64,000 bases of DNA from NCBI GenBank assembly GCA_004794785.1, contig SJOL01008870.1:707570-771569 (forward strand). Direction: 5' to 3'. This document shows positions 24,801 to 38,920 of the stretch, one piece after another. Origin of the DNA: Opisthorchis felineus. Its lineage: Eukaryota > Platyhelminthes > Trematoda > Opisthorchiida > Opisthorchiidae. The notes under the pieces are model-generated. The model worked only from the letters and a program-made list of their open reading frames with translations. It had not been told where the DNA came from and ran no database searches. Position 1 is the stretch's first letter, and every line of letters starts with the position of its first letter. A program made the translations under genes and the position numbers.

Positions 24801-26926
24801 AAAAAGGTTTCAGGCATGATTTTTTTGAACTTACAGATTCAGGCACAAGAAAAAGTTCTCATATTGCAGTACTGGTGTGGTAACTTAATTCGTTTATCAC
24901 AGGAAGACATCCTGCCAAAATGCGGCGGTTGAATCTATTGTTTAGAGATTATCAGAGAGGGTGGTTGTCCAATCGGAAGGGAACAGTTGGTTCTGGTGAG
25001 TTGGGGGCCATGAAAATCAGAAAGGATCCAGGTTACCTATAAAATTACGTAGCTTCGAAACCCGCAACAAATGATTTGAATTACAAGTGCGCGTTTGGAA
25101 CAACAGAATAGCCAGATTCTGGCTGTGTAAATACGAAGACCACCCTAGTCCACTAGTTTTGCAGCAAAAAGTTGTTTGTTTAGTGCACAAAAATACCAGG
25201 ATATGTAGAAATCAATAGAACTTAACAAACCAACTGTAATTTCAAAGCTCGTACGTATGACAAGGGCTGTTTGTCACCATAATAGGCATTTGAAATAACC
25301 TTCAAGTGTTTTGGAAGTATTCAAGGTAAGTGGAGGCCGTTGAATAATAATTAATTGTAAAGTGCGAATGGTCAGGAATAGCTTATAGGCCACCAGATGA
25401 TGCTGATTTTGTGTAAATAATTTAGGTGTGGTAGATAGTTTGGGAGTTCAACCTAAACATATTTACCTCAGAATCGATTAGGTTAATAGATGTGGGGTTG
25501 GTGAACAGCCGCGATAATTACATTGGTTGTCTTTGAGTTCAGCCTAATAACGATGAGCAGGTTGTGGCCAGTATCATTGAGGTGACTTTAAAAGTAACTT
25601 GGTTCCTGTAAAATTAGCCGGAGCTTGGTCAGGAAGAAGCCAGGACTGCTTGATATTTCTTGTTTGACCATGCGTATTGGCGTGCATTGTTCGAACTACT
25701 ATGTGGTCAATTCTCAGTTGTTTTACGGTGCCTCAGAATTTTAACAAATGAACCTGTAGTTTACTTACTGACCTGAGTACTTTTCTCAGAGTAAACCAGC
25801 TAGGTAGGCACTGTTTTGCCCCCTTTTATGTGTTATCCTACAATCGATAAGGGCGCTTTTACTGGTACGAAGTTTTATTGAATTCTTTCTCAGAGGTGCC
25901 ACTTGTAAAGTGGACAGACCTACGACAGCCGTAGCAAATGCGGACTGCGATATGAACATGAAAGAACGGATGCAATGGTAAGGTTGTGTTGCCTGATTAA
26001 GTGTGGCTTCCAACTGTTCGCAGCACCGCAAAGAGCAGTATACTTCCGACAGAGATGAGATCTATCTGAATGTAATAAATGTTGCCGAAAGGGGTCAGAT
26101 AAACTGACCACCATTTGCATACTGATGGATGTCCCAAGTTTGGGCTACAGACAAGGGTAGAGTATTAAAGTTTAGCCACTGTCGATGCGCATTTCTCTGA
26201 AAAAATGCTCCAAAAGACTATCTGATAAGTAATATCCGCATGAAGGTTGTTACTCCACTTCGGACGGAAGGATTGCATATGAAATTCCCGGGGGAATAAT
26301 TTACGGACAGTCCCTTTTTTCACCATGTTTGCTTCCCAACCGAGTAATTTCGTTCTCCGTAACTTATGCAAGGACATGTTAGAGCTATTAACCCAAGCTA
26401 ACATCAGCACGAGATATCTACTCATGCAGACGGTTTTTTCAGAGCATAGTTTAGTCTTCCTTTTGTATTATCAGAATCTTCCTGTTAGTCCAATATGTTT
26501 TTCAGTGTGTATTTTAATTTTGAGAAACGTCGTGAAATACCTTTTTTCACTTGTGTTTAATAGTCTTGTGTTTGTTCAATGTAGGGCAACATTTAAATAA
26601 GTTTAAACGCAGTCTGTGCTGATTAACATACCGTACCTCGGTTCTTTTAGATGAAGGGTCGATGACTATGCTGTACGGATTAGACCACAATGGATCATAT
26701 GCCACGTCCATCTTTGAGGCTGAGGTGAATCCCTACTCAGTGTGAGCAAGCATTCGAGTTTAGCTGTAAATCTCTTGCCAGATGTCCGTTTCATATCACT
26801 ATCCCCGGATGGTTCAGGGTGTTTGACGCACCCTGTATGTCAATTAATGGTAATTAATAAGTCGGATATTCCGGACTTATGAGCAGATTATATGCTTGGT
26901 ACATATTGCAGCAGTGTCAGTGAAAG

Positions 26927-26940
26927 TCATGAATTCATGA
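26927..26940. repeat. 14-bp perfect palindrome
   Basis: TCATGAATTCATGA equals its own reverse complement. No further context. Confidence 0.8.
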
Positions 26941-27908
26941 TGCTTCCAGCATCACTTAGCTTATTTTATATGCGGCGGATCTTAGGTTTCCTGCAGTAAT
27001 CAATCAAATGGTGTCACTGCAACTGACACGCAGTGATTCTGAGGAAGGTCTGTGGAACAGGTTGAGTTCTAGGAGCCTTTATCGTACTTCAAAAGGAATT
27101 GTATTTATAGGCTTGCAGCGCAGCTGATGATCATTTCTTGTAAACACGAAAATGAGGACACAAAAATAGCTGAAATTGGCTATTACGGATCCTTTGGTAA
27201 ACGTGTTCAGCATTCCACTGTTTGTTCGCCTAAACTCCGCAATCACGAAAAAGTGGTTTGGTAGCTCGAGGTTCTCACGGTGCCAAAAGTGAACTCGTTT
27301 GAAAACTTTCATACATAGGAAGCTGATCCAGACCCAAAAAGAATTGATGGGTTTAACACGAACTAGAGATTTGTTTCCGGTCCTGATAAACAGGCAATTT
27401 CAGCACTAAACTAATGGTCTATACAAGCTGTGTACGGAAGACTGCATCTAACAATTAGACGCTAACCCAAAAGCTAATGTCAGTCGTGAAACATAAACGT
27501 CAATTTCAGTTCAGTGGAAGTGTTGAACTCACCACTGCAGCAGCGGCGTTCGTAGCTACTGAATTCGTGAATTTGGTACTCAGTTCCACGCTTACTTCTC
27601 CATCCATTGACACCGCAACTTGGGAGAAATATATATCTTCATGTGGTTCTTTGTTTTTAAACCGTTTTCATTAGGCACTGCACATAGCCCAAAACGTTTT
27701 CCGTATTTGCACGTTGCATATTTATAATTCAGTTAGCGTTTAGCTGTAACACAGAATAGAGCAATAATTATTCATCCTCATCGTCATGCAGTGTCTTATA
27801 AATCTTCTAAGTTGTGTTTGTTAGGTTATATTGAAATTATTCCTTGGCATGCCGTATGTCAACAGCGCCGTGCATCAATGCATCCGTGACAATACAGCTT
27901 AAAATTGT

Positions 27909-28125
27909 GTGCTTTATGCCACGCTATGTCAGATCACGCCCTATAAGAAAGTACAACAAATCGTGATGCTCAAAATTCGAAAGTGTTCAACCGTAATATC
28001 ATTCTGTCATGCGAAAACGGGTTTCAGTCGAAATTACTACCGCTTTTGTCTGAGGAATCGAAGCGAGTTCGGTGAAAAAGTTAAGTACAGTTTTGATGCC
28101 TCAACAATTTATAAGATTTCCTGGT
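27909..28125 (+). other. Candidate exon ending in a strong 5' splice site
   Basis: A 72-codon open frame ends ...FDASTIYKIS just before ATTTCCTG|GTAAGTC at 28118-28132. The composition is protein-like (RKCSTVISF, FSRNYYRFCLRNRSEFGEKV), but no family was recognised and no clear upstream acceptor was identified. Confidence 0.15.
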
Positions 28126-29440
28126 AAGTCAGCTAAATCCTAGTAACTTAATCGATCTTGCTTTTGCATGTTTACTGTACAAAATTTCCTCAAAAGTGGC
28201 GATCAACTACTTTCTTTCTTTCCGGTGATGTAGTTCTGTGAATCAACAAACATTTGGCAAAATAACAAATTCTATCAAAATTGGAGTGGCATTTGTTGCT
28301 CTAACTGTGCTGAAGCCTAACGCTACACTACTCTTGCATGATTCATCCAAACCGTCTACGGAATTTTCACTGACAGTCGAAGTAAAACATCTGAATGGCA
28401 AAGCTGTGAAACAGAATGCAATTTGGTCGGCATTTGTTGTCGTAAATAAGCGCAAGTATGTCAGGGTCGCCTAATAATCCCTCCAAAATTGAACCCGGAA
28501 TACTTGAGGATACTGATCGTATTTGTGGCCCAACGGACAGCATTCTAGTCACCAACTTGTTCTTCTGTTCAGTCAAAAATCAGTCGTCTTTACGAGACTA
28601 GTCCTAAATGTGCTTGTGTCTACACGAGTCGTTTTACATTTCTGAACCGCTGGACAGTCCATCGTGTTCGAGACAGCCTACCTTGGAAGGAAACTCGCCT
28701 TTATTAGGGCAGCACAAGAATACGACTGTGGTAAAACGTGAAAAAATCACTAAAATGAACTCGCGTTACTTCGGCAGCATCAGTTTATTCAATTAATCCC
28801 TAACGAGCAACTTAAGCTTATTCTAAACCTTTGCAATTACAGTTGGTGGTTTGTCTGAAAAATGTAATAAATATGATTCACTTGTACCGCATTGATATCG
28901 GAAGTAAATGCATACAAGAATCGTCCACCTCCTTGGTCGAACCATTTCTTAATACGTTGTCGTTTCACCTTGGACCTCTCGTAGGCCTAGTGTCATCATT
29001 CTGAAAAAAATATTTGTCCAAATGTCGCCTTCAGGATGCTCTGCCTGTCAGCTAAGTTGGTCACCAGATATATATCCACCATAAATTTGCCATTCTGATC
29101 CAACCTCCCGTCACTTTCTTTTACAATGAACAAAGCTTTGTTCTGTTAGTCGCCAGCAAGCGAAGTCTACACAAGCACAACAGAAAATACTATTTTGCTA
29201 CATTTTCTTAGATTGTTTAGGTGAGGAGTCCTCGAGCGTCAATTGAGCGTAAGTGCAAAGTGAACACGCGAATCCGGGAAAGGCGAGTTGATGGACTGTG
29301 ACTAGGATCACGTAAAAAGCGCATTTACTAAGGAGCTCTCCGACGGCATGTGCAGTCGACAGCCAAAGCCTCGTCACATATAAAGGAGTGTGTTCTAGAC
29401 TTGAAAGTATCTTGGAGTAAGGGGTAACGAGACCAATGGA

Positions 29441-29640
29441 AGCATCACAGGGATATAATTATATTTAATGTGGTTGGAAAGTTGTTTTCGCTGAGAACCT
29501 TATCACTAAAATATAATACAAAATGGAATATTATATAATTATAATATGGCATGTCAAAGGATTAGGCATTATAATTAATTATACCGACTATGTTTAGAAA
29601 CTATTAAATGCGATATTATATTTTAATATCTGCTCACAAT
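29441..29640. other. AT-rich, partly palindromic patch
   Basis: It contains several overlapping A/T palindromes (for example ATTATATAATTATAAT) and little G or C for about 150 bases. It may be low-complexity DNA or a transposon tail. Confidence 0.5.
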
Positions 29641-30398
29641 ATCAGCGGAATTAACACGGTTTCTCGGCAGACGATAAATTGCAAATTAAGAATAAGAAAA
29701 TCCAAAGCCACACATTAAGTAACCAACCAAAATCTGGTGCGATAGGTTTCGAACCCTCGTAGATATACAAATGAGCCCACTGACATTTTTAAAATTCGGT
29801 CTACTCGAGCCATAATCACGTATCGTTGAGGTGAAAAAATTACAGCGGCGCTTTGAACTCTTTGCACTCTGGTCCGTGTTCCACTGGGGGAATTTTTTGT
29901 TTTGTTACAAGTTAGGTTCAGAGAGTACGCATTTTATATCTGCGTTTCACCTACTATAGAAAGTGTACCATAGGTAGACATTGGCTGTTTGCATCTCTAA
30001 TAACTGGCAGTATCATCTTAAGCATAATTAGCATGCAACAGGGGTTTCACCTTTGGCTTCCTTCGGTAATTGTAAGGACAAGGATGTGTACGAATATGCG
30101 CTTAATATAACTGCTTAGCGGCGTTTCATCAAGTGCGTTTTCATATGGTCAAGTTGAATATAAAATAAAGGTTTCGGCACTTATTCGCCTACAGTTGAAC
30201 CTTTTTAACGGACAAAGATCGTTAAATTGGGAGTGTGACATATCACAAAAGGTTGAAAATGAGAATACCAACAGTTTTGTGGACCTTACCGCCTCAAGCA
30301 CTATGATTTGTCTTTACAGATGCATTAGAATGACAGTTTATTTGTCCGAAACAGTTCCTTCGTTGTTTCATACGAAAAGGTTACCGTGTTGTTCAGGT

Positions 30399-30594
30399 GC
30401 CTTTTAATATCCGCTGAGGGTCTGGAAACGGTCATACCATATGTGAAAAATAGATTGAGCAAGGAAGTACGATGCATTCCACACATTCAGCAGCTTGTGC
30501 ATGCAATTTTGAAATGTAAAGAGATGTATATTAGCGATTTCAAAACACAAATTAAACATTTTCATAAGGGAATTATCTACAACAATGTAGAATA
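30399..30594 (+). other. Candidate exon (unrecognised protein)
   Basis: The acceptor-like TTACCGTGTTGTTCAG ends at 30398. From there one frame is open to 30594, with pieces such as ISAEGLETVIPYVKNRLSKE and CIPHIQQLVHAILKCKEMYI, and then GAATAG|GTAGGG. The amphipathic, lysine-rich composition is protein-like. There is no family match that I can name. The minus strand is also open over most of it, which lowers confidence. Confidence 0.2.
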
Positions 30595-30599
30595 GGTAG

Positions 30600-33500
30600 G
30601 GGTTTCCTACTTTGAAAAAGTCGTATCTGTTGAATGAAGTGATCCGCTGTTTTAACACCTGTCGTACCACTGATATAATGCGTCAAAGATGTTTGCAACC
30701 GAATTAGGGCAAAAGCCCGCATATACTTCTTCCGGATACAAAATGTAGTTTTCAATAATCAGGTAATTATAGCCTCAGCAGTCGTCATTAACTTCGGCAT
30801 GCACCTTTTCTTTTGTTGTTTTTGAACGTCATACGTAATCGTGAAGGATGACTTTTGAGGGCAAATTGACAGCAATTTCCTCCCAAGTGGACTAGTTCCA
30901 GAATAGGTTTTGTATGAGAACTCAATGAACCTAGATCCAATCTGGATACTGCCTTGCGTTCACTATCTGACATTTTCAGTTCAAGGAACAACTTGTAAAT
31001 CCCCGTATTTTACAACCCTAACTTTAAGTTTTAATTGTTCCCATTTGTGCTTTCCGTGTATGAAATGAAAAAATGTACGCATCACTATGACTGAAATCTA
31101 GAACTTTGTCGAATGACACTCTACCCACTTAACCCATGCAAACGCGGGAAATATCGTCGAATCAAGCAAGGTGCGTTTTCCGAATTGCACTCAGCCTAGA
31201 AGAACAAAGTACTGGAACTGCTCTATTTGACGGACATGACTGTGTCACACTGAGACCTCAGATGTACCTAGCAGCTCAGATTTCAAAACTGGTAGCAGGT
31301 TCATGCGGATACTTGTCGCGTTTGAAATCCGTGGCTTCATATTTTATCCGGCTAAGTAACCTTTGACGTTGGACGCTGGAGAGCTGACTCGACATTTACC
31401 CAAAGTTAATCTCCATCCGGTGAAGGTTCAGGGGTTGGTTGTGCTGAAGTGTTTTGAACATTTCTAATAAGTTATATTATATTGCATCCTCTAATATCAT
31501 AACATGTTGTATTTTAATTCTGAATTTTCCTATGGGACCACACCAAGCTAATTTAAATTCCATTATCTTCCTTTGAGGCTGCTATCAGTCTCGTTACCCT
31601 GAACCCTGAATATTTTCAAGTACAGAACATTGCTACCGTGAAGGTAACTTAAGATCATTCACAAACTTTTATCTGCAATAAGACTACAGTAAACTACTTG
31701 TAAACTTTGATGATAATGCAGCCGGAGTATGCACCACAATTCAGATATCTAGGAAATCGAGGGTCGTTTGTTCAACTAGCTGCGTCTGGTGAATCAGTAA
31801 GTGTACCATAGACACAACATATCATTTGCTATTCTTGCAAGATCAATAAACCCGTTTTAAATAAAGCTGGTTCTATCTTCAGGCCAGAGTGCGTCAGAAC
31901 GCTTTTGGAATCGATGCCGACCAAGCACGAGGAACCGATTTATCAATGAAAGAAATATTCATTCTCACGTATATTCTGCTAAGCAACACGTCGCCCACGT
32001 TTAAGGCCAAATTCGGCACGCAAATCTGGAAATTCTCATTCTAAAAACCGTGATGCCCCACATTCTTTGCCATACATTTTTCTCCACTACGACGCGAACA
32101 ATGCGAACAACAACGCGAGTGACTGGTCTGCAGATCTTGAGAGTTTTGGGGATTGGCTCAAGAAGGGTGTTCGCCAAGTCTTTACCCACCTAACAGTAAT
32201 ATACAAATAACAAAGTTAATGACAGTAAGAAACGTGTAGCAGCTGAATTGAAGCCAAGCAGTCTTGGACCAAAAGGATCCTGTACAGATGAAATTTGTCA
32301 TTTCTCGTGGTAGGAGTTTATCCACATACGAAGACAAATTGATCAGTAGATACACACATTCCCTAACCTCTTGATTTATCCCTACCCCCGATTATTGGGC
32401 CTAATCCAGGACAAATTAGGAGTATCTCAGTTCAACCAACGCCTGATCTGAACTGGATTCCTCACGGCGTTTTGTTAAACAGGCTTGGTGGTCTAAGATA
32501 CACACTAATAAGCTTCAGTTTAGGACACGATTTCCATTGTTTCTAGGGTCTCCGTTCATTGCCAGTCATCTAGGTACCGACTGGGAGTAGGATAGAAAAA
32601 AGGCAGACACAATCAGTGAAAACGAACATCAATGTGAGCAATGGTCAACACATCATTTTGCCCGCCAATTTTTACATGCCCTGGTTTAGAAAGAGTAATG
32701 TGACACGCAGGGTAATGGTTTGTGATTGATGTGTAGATACTTACGTTGGAACAGAAATCTAAATGGTGTCTGAAATATTTTTACATAACATCATGCATCT
32801 ACATGAACGTGCCTTCCATGAGTGAGTGAATACTGTCCGCTGCACTAGGAAAGTAGATTTCAGTGACACATTGCGGTCGAATGTCCGGAAGGTTCAAGTA
32901 AACGCAAACAGCATTCAGATAGGCGGGAAAAGCACTGACGGCTCAAATGTCCAAGTAGATACAAGTAACAAGAGCATTAACCTAAAATTCACCATCAACA
33001 GTTCATGCACTAGTTCCTTGAAAATCACATTTTGCAAGAGAAGTGTTCAGCGAAATTTGAGTAGAAATCACCACCCATTACTTAGTCACCCAGAGAACAT
33101 TGCTGATAAAACCAAAGAAAACCAGATGATGGTATTAATCTATAGCCTCAGGTTGGGATCCTTTACATTTTATTTTACTGTGGTCTCACTGAAAGATAAA
33201 ATGTTATAAAGTGGGACTAACGCTGGCATCCTGATTTAACGACGTAAAACCTACCCCTTGATCTGTGGGTGCATGGTCGGTATCATAAGCCTGACTAGCT
33301 TTCGGTGTTAAACATTCGTCTCCGATCATTTCATTTGTTAGCATCGAGGAAAACATCGTTTACGCTTTGCCTGTGAGTCCGTTCCACTAGCGAGATTGAC
33401 AGCCCATACATTATTTGTGCCCTGTTTGTTTCTTTGTCCGAAAGTAAATATCTTCGTTTTTATTTCAGCTTACACATTTTCATAAAAGCAACGATCCGCC

Positions 33501-36500
33501 TTTATCAACCACAGAATCCACCCTCCGACACTTAAGGTTACTCTATTCTGCTTTCACGCCAGGATTACGAAAGAACGCTCATAAATTGCAACATTAAAGT
33601 CAGTATTCCTTATGTTTGCTATCATTTGCTTATGTTTCTACTTAGCGAAAGCCCATTGCACGGCTTATTATCGCCCACTCTACTACTTCAATCTCTCGTT
33701 TTTCCCCTTAATTTTGATTGTCAACAAGCAGATCTCCCCACTCCGTCCTATTCTAGTACAAATGTTTCGCTAGGATCTATCCATCGTGTTTCCCCAACAT
33801 CCCTTGTTCATGGGTAAGGACAAACAGCTGGGCTTGTGAAAGCTCTTGTTTTGGAATTTTTAGAGGCGCTTTGGACTTATCTTTCATGATGCCTTAAAAC
33901 CTAGTGAGTTGGTATTGGCTCGCGTAGAATAAAGAAAACGTTTCTCCAAATTGCGTCACTGGGTTACATTCCTGCTTACAGTTCAGCTTGAATTGAATCC
34001 ACCACTCCTATCACTGTTCAAATATGTTCATTATAAAGCCAAGTTGTTCTTGAGTCTGAGTTTTCAACGTCTACTGTTTTATATCCGTCATTCCGCCACT
34101 CATTGAATAATGTAGCATAATAACGGTACTCTTGTTATCTTAAAGCCACCACTGCCCAATTGGCCAGGTTATGGGTTTCCAAGTTTGTGAACCCCCGAAT
34201 GACTAGATGAGCAACTAGCATAGCAATCCTGTTTTACAGGCAGCCCGGTGTCCTTGGAAGTACTACACTAGAGGAAAATCTAGACTCAAATTGCTTAGTG
34301 CAGGGGGTATGAAATGAATTAAGGGGTTACACACACTTTATGCAGGCGGCCAGAATCTGACGATGGCTGAAATTTGGTTCTCTGAGAAAAAGCGGGATAT
34401 CTGTTTTTTCCTCTAATCTGGTCCCTTGCAATACCTATTCAAACAAAATCTCAAAACGTTGGTTGCTGTCTATAAAGTAATCCGATTGGCCTAAAAATAA
34501 TCCTTATTGGAATATGTAGATACATCTCTCCGTAATGCTCCGCACACCAGCCCACTCTTCCGCGGAGAGTACGACAACACATTCTCTGTGTTGTGACCAA
34601 AAATACTCATCCTTTAGTCACAATGCAAGGGTTCGCAAACGCTCTGTTTGGATATCCCTTTTTCTTAAATATACAGCCTTAAAATATGAATCTGGATTAC
34701 GAAAGTACCAAAAACCTTAAACTGGTCCAAAACAGGGGACCTATTCAATTGGTGATTAGTGAACCACGGCGGCTTCGAGAATTTCAGTGTTTTTAGAGAC
34801 AAGCGTGAACCTAAGTGGCCAAAAAGTAATAGCCCTAAGTGTTCCCAATAATCTTTAGTGCATGGCTGTAGAATGAAATCGATGTGAACGATTCCGTCAG
34901 TCCGATTTCGTGGTCCGTGCTGATCAGGTGTTTGACAAACTATTGGCCTTGTCGGGACCCAAAACCAAAAATGTTTGTACGCACGTAAGTTTTCGGATGG
35001 GCGTCCAGTTTTGCGACCCACATAATTTGATCATTCCAGGCAAAAAGTGAAAAATAATCACTACTTTATCATGGACCATCAGTCCACTCCTGACATAGGT
35101 GAGAAGTAGTGAAATACTCTTGAAGTGTGTTTTCAATTTAGTCGCTTTGAAAGTCCGTTTGAAGACAGTGGCCAGGCGACATAATACAGTTTTGGAAGCC
35201 ATGTCTGTTTCGAAAGGAGGGCGGAAAAGATCAAAAGTTTTCCACCGCTGACCGTCTGCTTGGTGGCTCATTTTTATTTTTGGTATAAGGTGAGTAGGTT
35301 AGACAGCTCTGGGATTGGGATTTTATAGACAAGATTATCAATGGTGTTGTGTACGTTGAGGAGTTTATGAGATTTCTTTGATTTCTCATGTCCATAGATC
35401 AGTGGAAATCAGCACACTGGTATGGCCACGTCGATTTATAGCAGCTATGACTCTCAGAGGAACCATCTTTTCTTGTCGTCAATGTATCATCCTGAAAGTG
35501 GAAAGTATTACCGGCTCTTCCATCCCTAGTCGGGTTGAGTGCAACGTGAGCCAAGCTTAACAGGAGTTTTCATTTGAAATGTATGCGAGGACTATCGCTC
35601 AATACTTTGACTCAAAGGGTGTGCTCAAGCTTGCTCACGAGACTACTAACTAACGTTGGACCAAGCATAAGGTTCATTGCAACCTCATCTCCATTCTACC
35701 AAATAGGGTCGTTGAACAACGACCGAGTGTTACGGTTGCAGCGTATAAATAACGCTGTGAATTTTCGCAAGTGGAAATTGGGATACTCGGAATTACTGAT
35801 AAATTCGCCTTGTTTCACAAACAGTGCAATACATGGTGCAGTGAAGGCTCACAGGACGCCTAGACTTTTGTGGAACGTTTCATTACATAAAGTTGACAGT
35901 CCGCACGCACGAGCGATGAAGAAACCAGTGGCGTTTAGTTACTCTTACTGAGGCTTTTTTATAAAACCATTATCCATCAGTCGTTTTGGACGTTAAGGTA
36001 GTTGGGTTCCGGCTCTGGTCAATTTTGCCTCAACTAAAAGTATTAAGAACAGTTTGTTGATACAGTAAGATCTATGGAGCAGTCCTATTTTCAGAATTTT
36101 ATCTGGATGGTAAAAAATCACATCGGAACGGTTGCGTGGTTCTTGCGAAGCTTTTTGGTGTTTCAGCGTGATTGAGTCATATGGTGCTATGTTGCTAATG
36201 ATGGCAGCATACAATTAGTCACTTTTGAATTTATTAAGTCTGTCAGTGAACATGAGTACCAACAAGCAGGTACGATCAAATACTTCTTCCAAAAGTGCTT
36301 CTGTTTTCAGCTGTTTAGACTTCTGTCGATAAATGCAAAAATTTGTTCTAAGGAGAACGCCTTATAAAGCATTATCAAGAATGAATTCTGAATAGCTGTG
36401 CATTTGTCATTTTATTCATTTTTAGCAACTTGTACAGACTGAAGTCCGTGTCCGTCAAAGTTTAAAAGTGCTTCATGATAGTTATTTTGAATAGTTGCAG

Positions 36501-37387
36501 TACAGAATGAAAAGACTAGAACGGACAGAGATAAAACCGCTGCTTTCACTCTCAAGTAAAAAAACATTGGGTGGGTCCTAGGTGTTTGATTTCCAAAGAC
36601 TTCAGGCGGTCAAAAGAAAACGTCCAAAAAAACGTAAGAAATACTAAGTTCTTGACTGACTAGAGTATCCAAAACCAGTTCCTTTTTTCCGTAAGAGTTT
36701 TTTGTCCATTCATGACAATTTTCAAACTTTTTTGGGGAATATTGTACAAAACAAAGGCATGCTTGTTGGCATACATAAATCAGCCAGCAGCAACCTAACA
36801 CTTTTGCAATGCACTTGGACACTCAGTTATCGCCACCCACTCTTACAGGACGTCAATAACAATCATAACCCCAGAGTTTATACTCGTGGGCACAAAAACC
36901 TTTGTTTGCAATCACGTTGTGATTAAACAGGAGAGAACGGAAACTCCATAAAGACCAGAAGTTCAAATTGCTGTCTCATAACAGATATTTAGGACGGCCT
37001 ATTTCCTTAGAGTGCAAGCTCATTGGTCGCTGCATTTTGGTTCTGTCCACAACACCGAGAAACAAGGCTCAACTCAAGAGACATATTAGACACTCCCCAT
37101 ATGCGAAGCGTGCAAGTATAACGGTCGTAAACCCCGTGAGCTGCGACCCGATTGTAAAAGAGAGTTCCAATACACGGAAATGCTAAAATCATAAATACTG
37201 AGGTAAACAACGAGAATTTTGAGGAAAAAAAAATTCTTCCATGTTTATCTACAAAGCATGCAGTTAGGTTTTTGCAGAACCTGCAGGCTCAAAGTTTGTT
37301 GGAACTTTATCTTGTTAACCTTAAAGCAACTCGTCTGTAAGTCGGTTAGTAAGAGTAATATTTGGCATTGCACAATGCTACCATATA

Positions 37388-37424
<37 letters not shown>

Positions 37425-38550
37425 AAATATTTTGTTCACTTCGATTACAAAGGGAATGAACTTAGGGTATTCAATAAGGACACCAAAGTAATTGAAAGAT
37501 TTGGTAACTCTCCAAACTGTAAATTAAAAATATAAAATAAAATATAATACATGGTCCCATTTAGAGATTTTTTCAGTATTTGGAAAAGAATGCCTAGTGA
37601 TGAAGGGTCAGTAAAGCAAATCCGATGTGTTCCAGTGAGCAAGATATTGGTGCATAAATGACGCAATATGGGAGAAATAAACGTATAGGATTTGGATTTC
37701 GAGTGACAAAATTTCAGGCACCTCCCCGGGCTGATAAACGGGTGCAGACAAGCAAAACACAGAGCTTTAATTTAAAGATGGGTTTCACAAACAGAACCGT
37801 ACCACTAGGAAGTTTGTGTGAGAAAAATCATTTATAAGTCCCAGGCGACACCGAAAACCATGCGTGTCATTTTGCTACTTCTCTCTCGATTTTTCGTACT
37901 TTCTAATTCATGTAAAATATATACTTTCGTCTTCATTCTATGAATAACCATAAGACTGTCCCACCCACATGTTTCCCAATTATGTTGTTTTGCTAGGTTA
38001 TTCAGAAGTCTCTTAAAATGGGTTCAGAGGGAATAGCAGTTCGAACAAAATAACCTACGGTGGTGCTTTAGTGCCCCACACTAATTACCAGCTGGTATGT
38101 TTAATTATCGGCAATGTAATCCGCGTTCAGACAAATAGGATAGTGAGAAACCTAAATCTGGTCCATAAATAAAATAAGTTTGTTTGATAAGCCAGTTGTG
38201 TACAGCCCTGTTATGTTTGACAAGAGGTGATAGTAGATTATTCTTATCTTGGTACGAGAGTTGTATGTGCATCTAAACAGACGTGTGCATCTAAGTGATA
38301 AATCCAAATGACTTTTGTTATTATCTGGTCATTTTCACAAAAACTGCTTTTCAACTGACTCAGCAATAGCAATGAATATAAATAAATAACAATTATTATA
38401 TGAGTGAAGGACATTAGCACGTTAAAAATTCATACTTCCATGGATGAGGTCCTCAGAGTAGAAGGTTGCACTCATTCGCCCTCTTGAGAGCTTATGTGCA
38501 GTATGAATATAAGTTTATTTCATGAGCCAAATTTCCGTAGCCTTCCATGA
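30600..38550. other. No recognisable gene
   Basis: ORFs reach 127 codons (32826-33209 plus), 125 codons (35574-35951 plus) and 118 plus 115 codons overlapping on the minus strand (34665-35271). None has a family motif that I recognise. A (TA)n tract sits at 37383. Confidence 0.35.
37383..37420. repeat. (TA)n microsatellite
   Basis: Alternating A/T for 38 bases, interrupted once by TGTA. A similar tract lies at 56450-56470. Confidence 0.9.
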
Positions 38551-38557
38551 TCATCCA

Positions 38558-38920
38558 TCAGAATCCCATGGAGTGTTGTATGTCTCTCTTGTAGCGTTTG
38601 ACTTCTTTCGCGAAAAGAGCCGCTAGATTTTCAGGTTGGTCCCCGCCATCCTTATCCCGGAGAGTTCTTACGTTGCATGTTCTAGTCACAGAAGAAGTTA
38701 GCGTCACACATCTAGAAACAGGGATTGGTTTGGGCACCCAAGGCAGAGCCTTTGACCGCAAAACCTTTCCCACAAGACAGTTGGGGTCTGAACTAGCCCA
38801 AGTGCAGAGACTAGTGCATGGAAGTCTGACTCCTAATTCCACGGCGCACAGCGGACCTCTTTTGTTCATAACGAGGCTGCTGGTTTTTAAAAAGGTTTTG
38901 ACCAGTAGTGTACAATGCAC
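38558..38920 (-). pseudogene. LINE endonuclease N-terminus fragment
   Basis: The minus-strand open frame of 120 codons ends in TCNVRTLRDKDGGDQPEN, then AALFAKEVKRYKRDI (about 38680-38580). This follows the '(W/C)NVRTL..D......PE...AL.A.E..RY..DI' pattern at the start of LINE apurinic endonucleases, the same block seen less conserved in the copy at 1-1975. The expected ALSETR continuation is missing and a stop follows, so only the domain start survives. The preceding 80 residues are of unknown nature and may be the element's 5' region. An antisense ORF of 140 codons overlaps and is probably a shadow. Confidence 0.5.

Larger units (their letters stand above)
19396..30395. other. Long stretch without recognisable genes
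   Basis: Eleven kilobases with only short ORFs (at most 91 codons) on both strands and no conserved motif seen. Notable items are an acidic mini-ORF (20282), inverted repeats (21512, 21786, 26927) and an AT-rich patch (29441-29640). It is consistent with intron or intergenic DNA. Confidence 0.35.

Noticed and set aside
28238..28474. 78-codon plus ORF with an antisense 70-codon ORF
   Set aside because: Open in both directions over the same bases and without motif; no decision possible, so not annotated as a gene.
29735..29815. GGTTCGAAACC on the minus strand, a B-box-like word suggesting a tRNA
   Set aside because: The T stem pairs for only three bases, no A box at suitable distance and no acceptor stem were found.
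34665..35271. Two overlapping minus-strand ORFs (118 and 115 codons) that might be one frameshifted endonuclease (HIDFIL resembles QIDYIL)
   Set aside because: Apart from that one short word no endonuclease block was found at the proper spacing.
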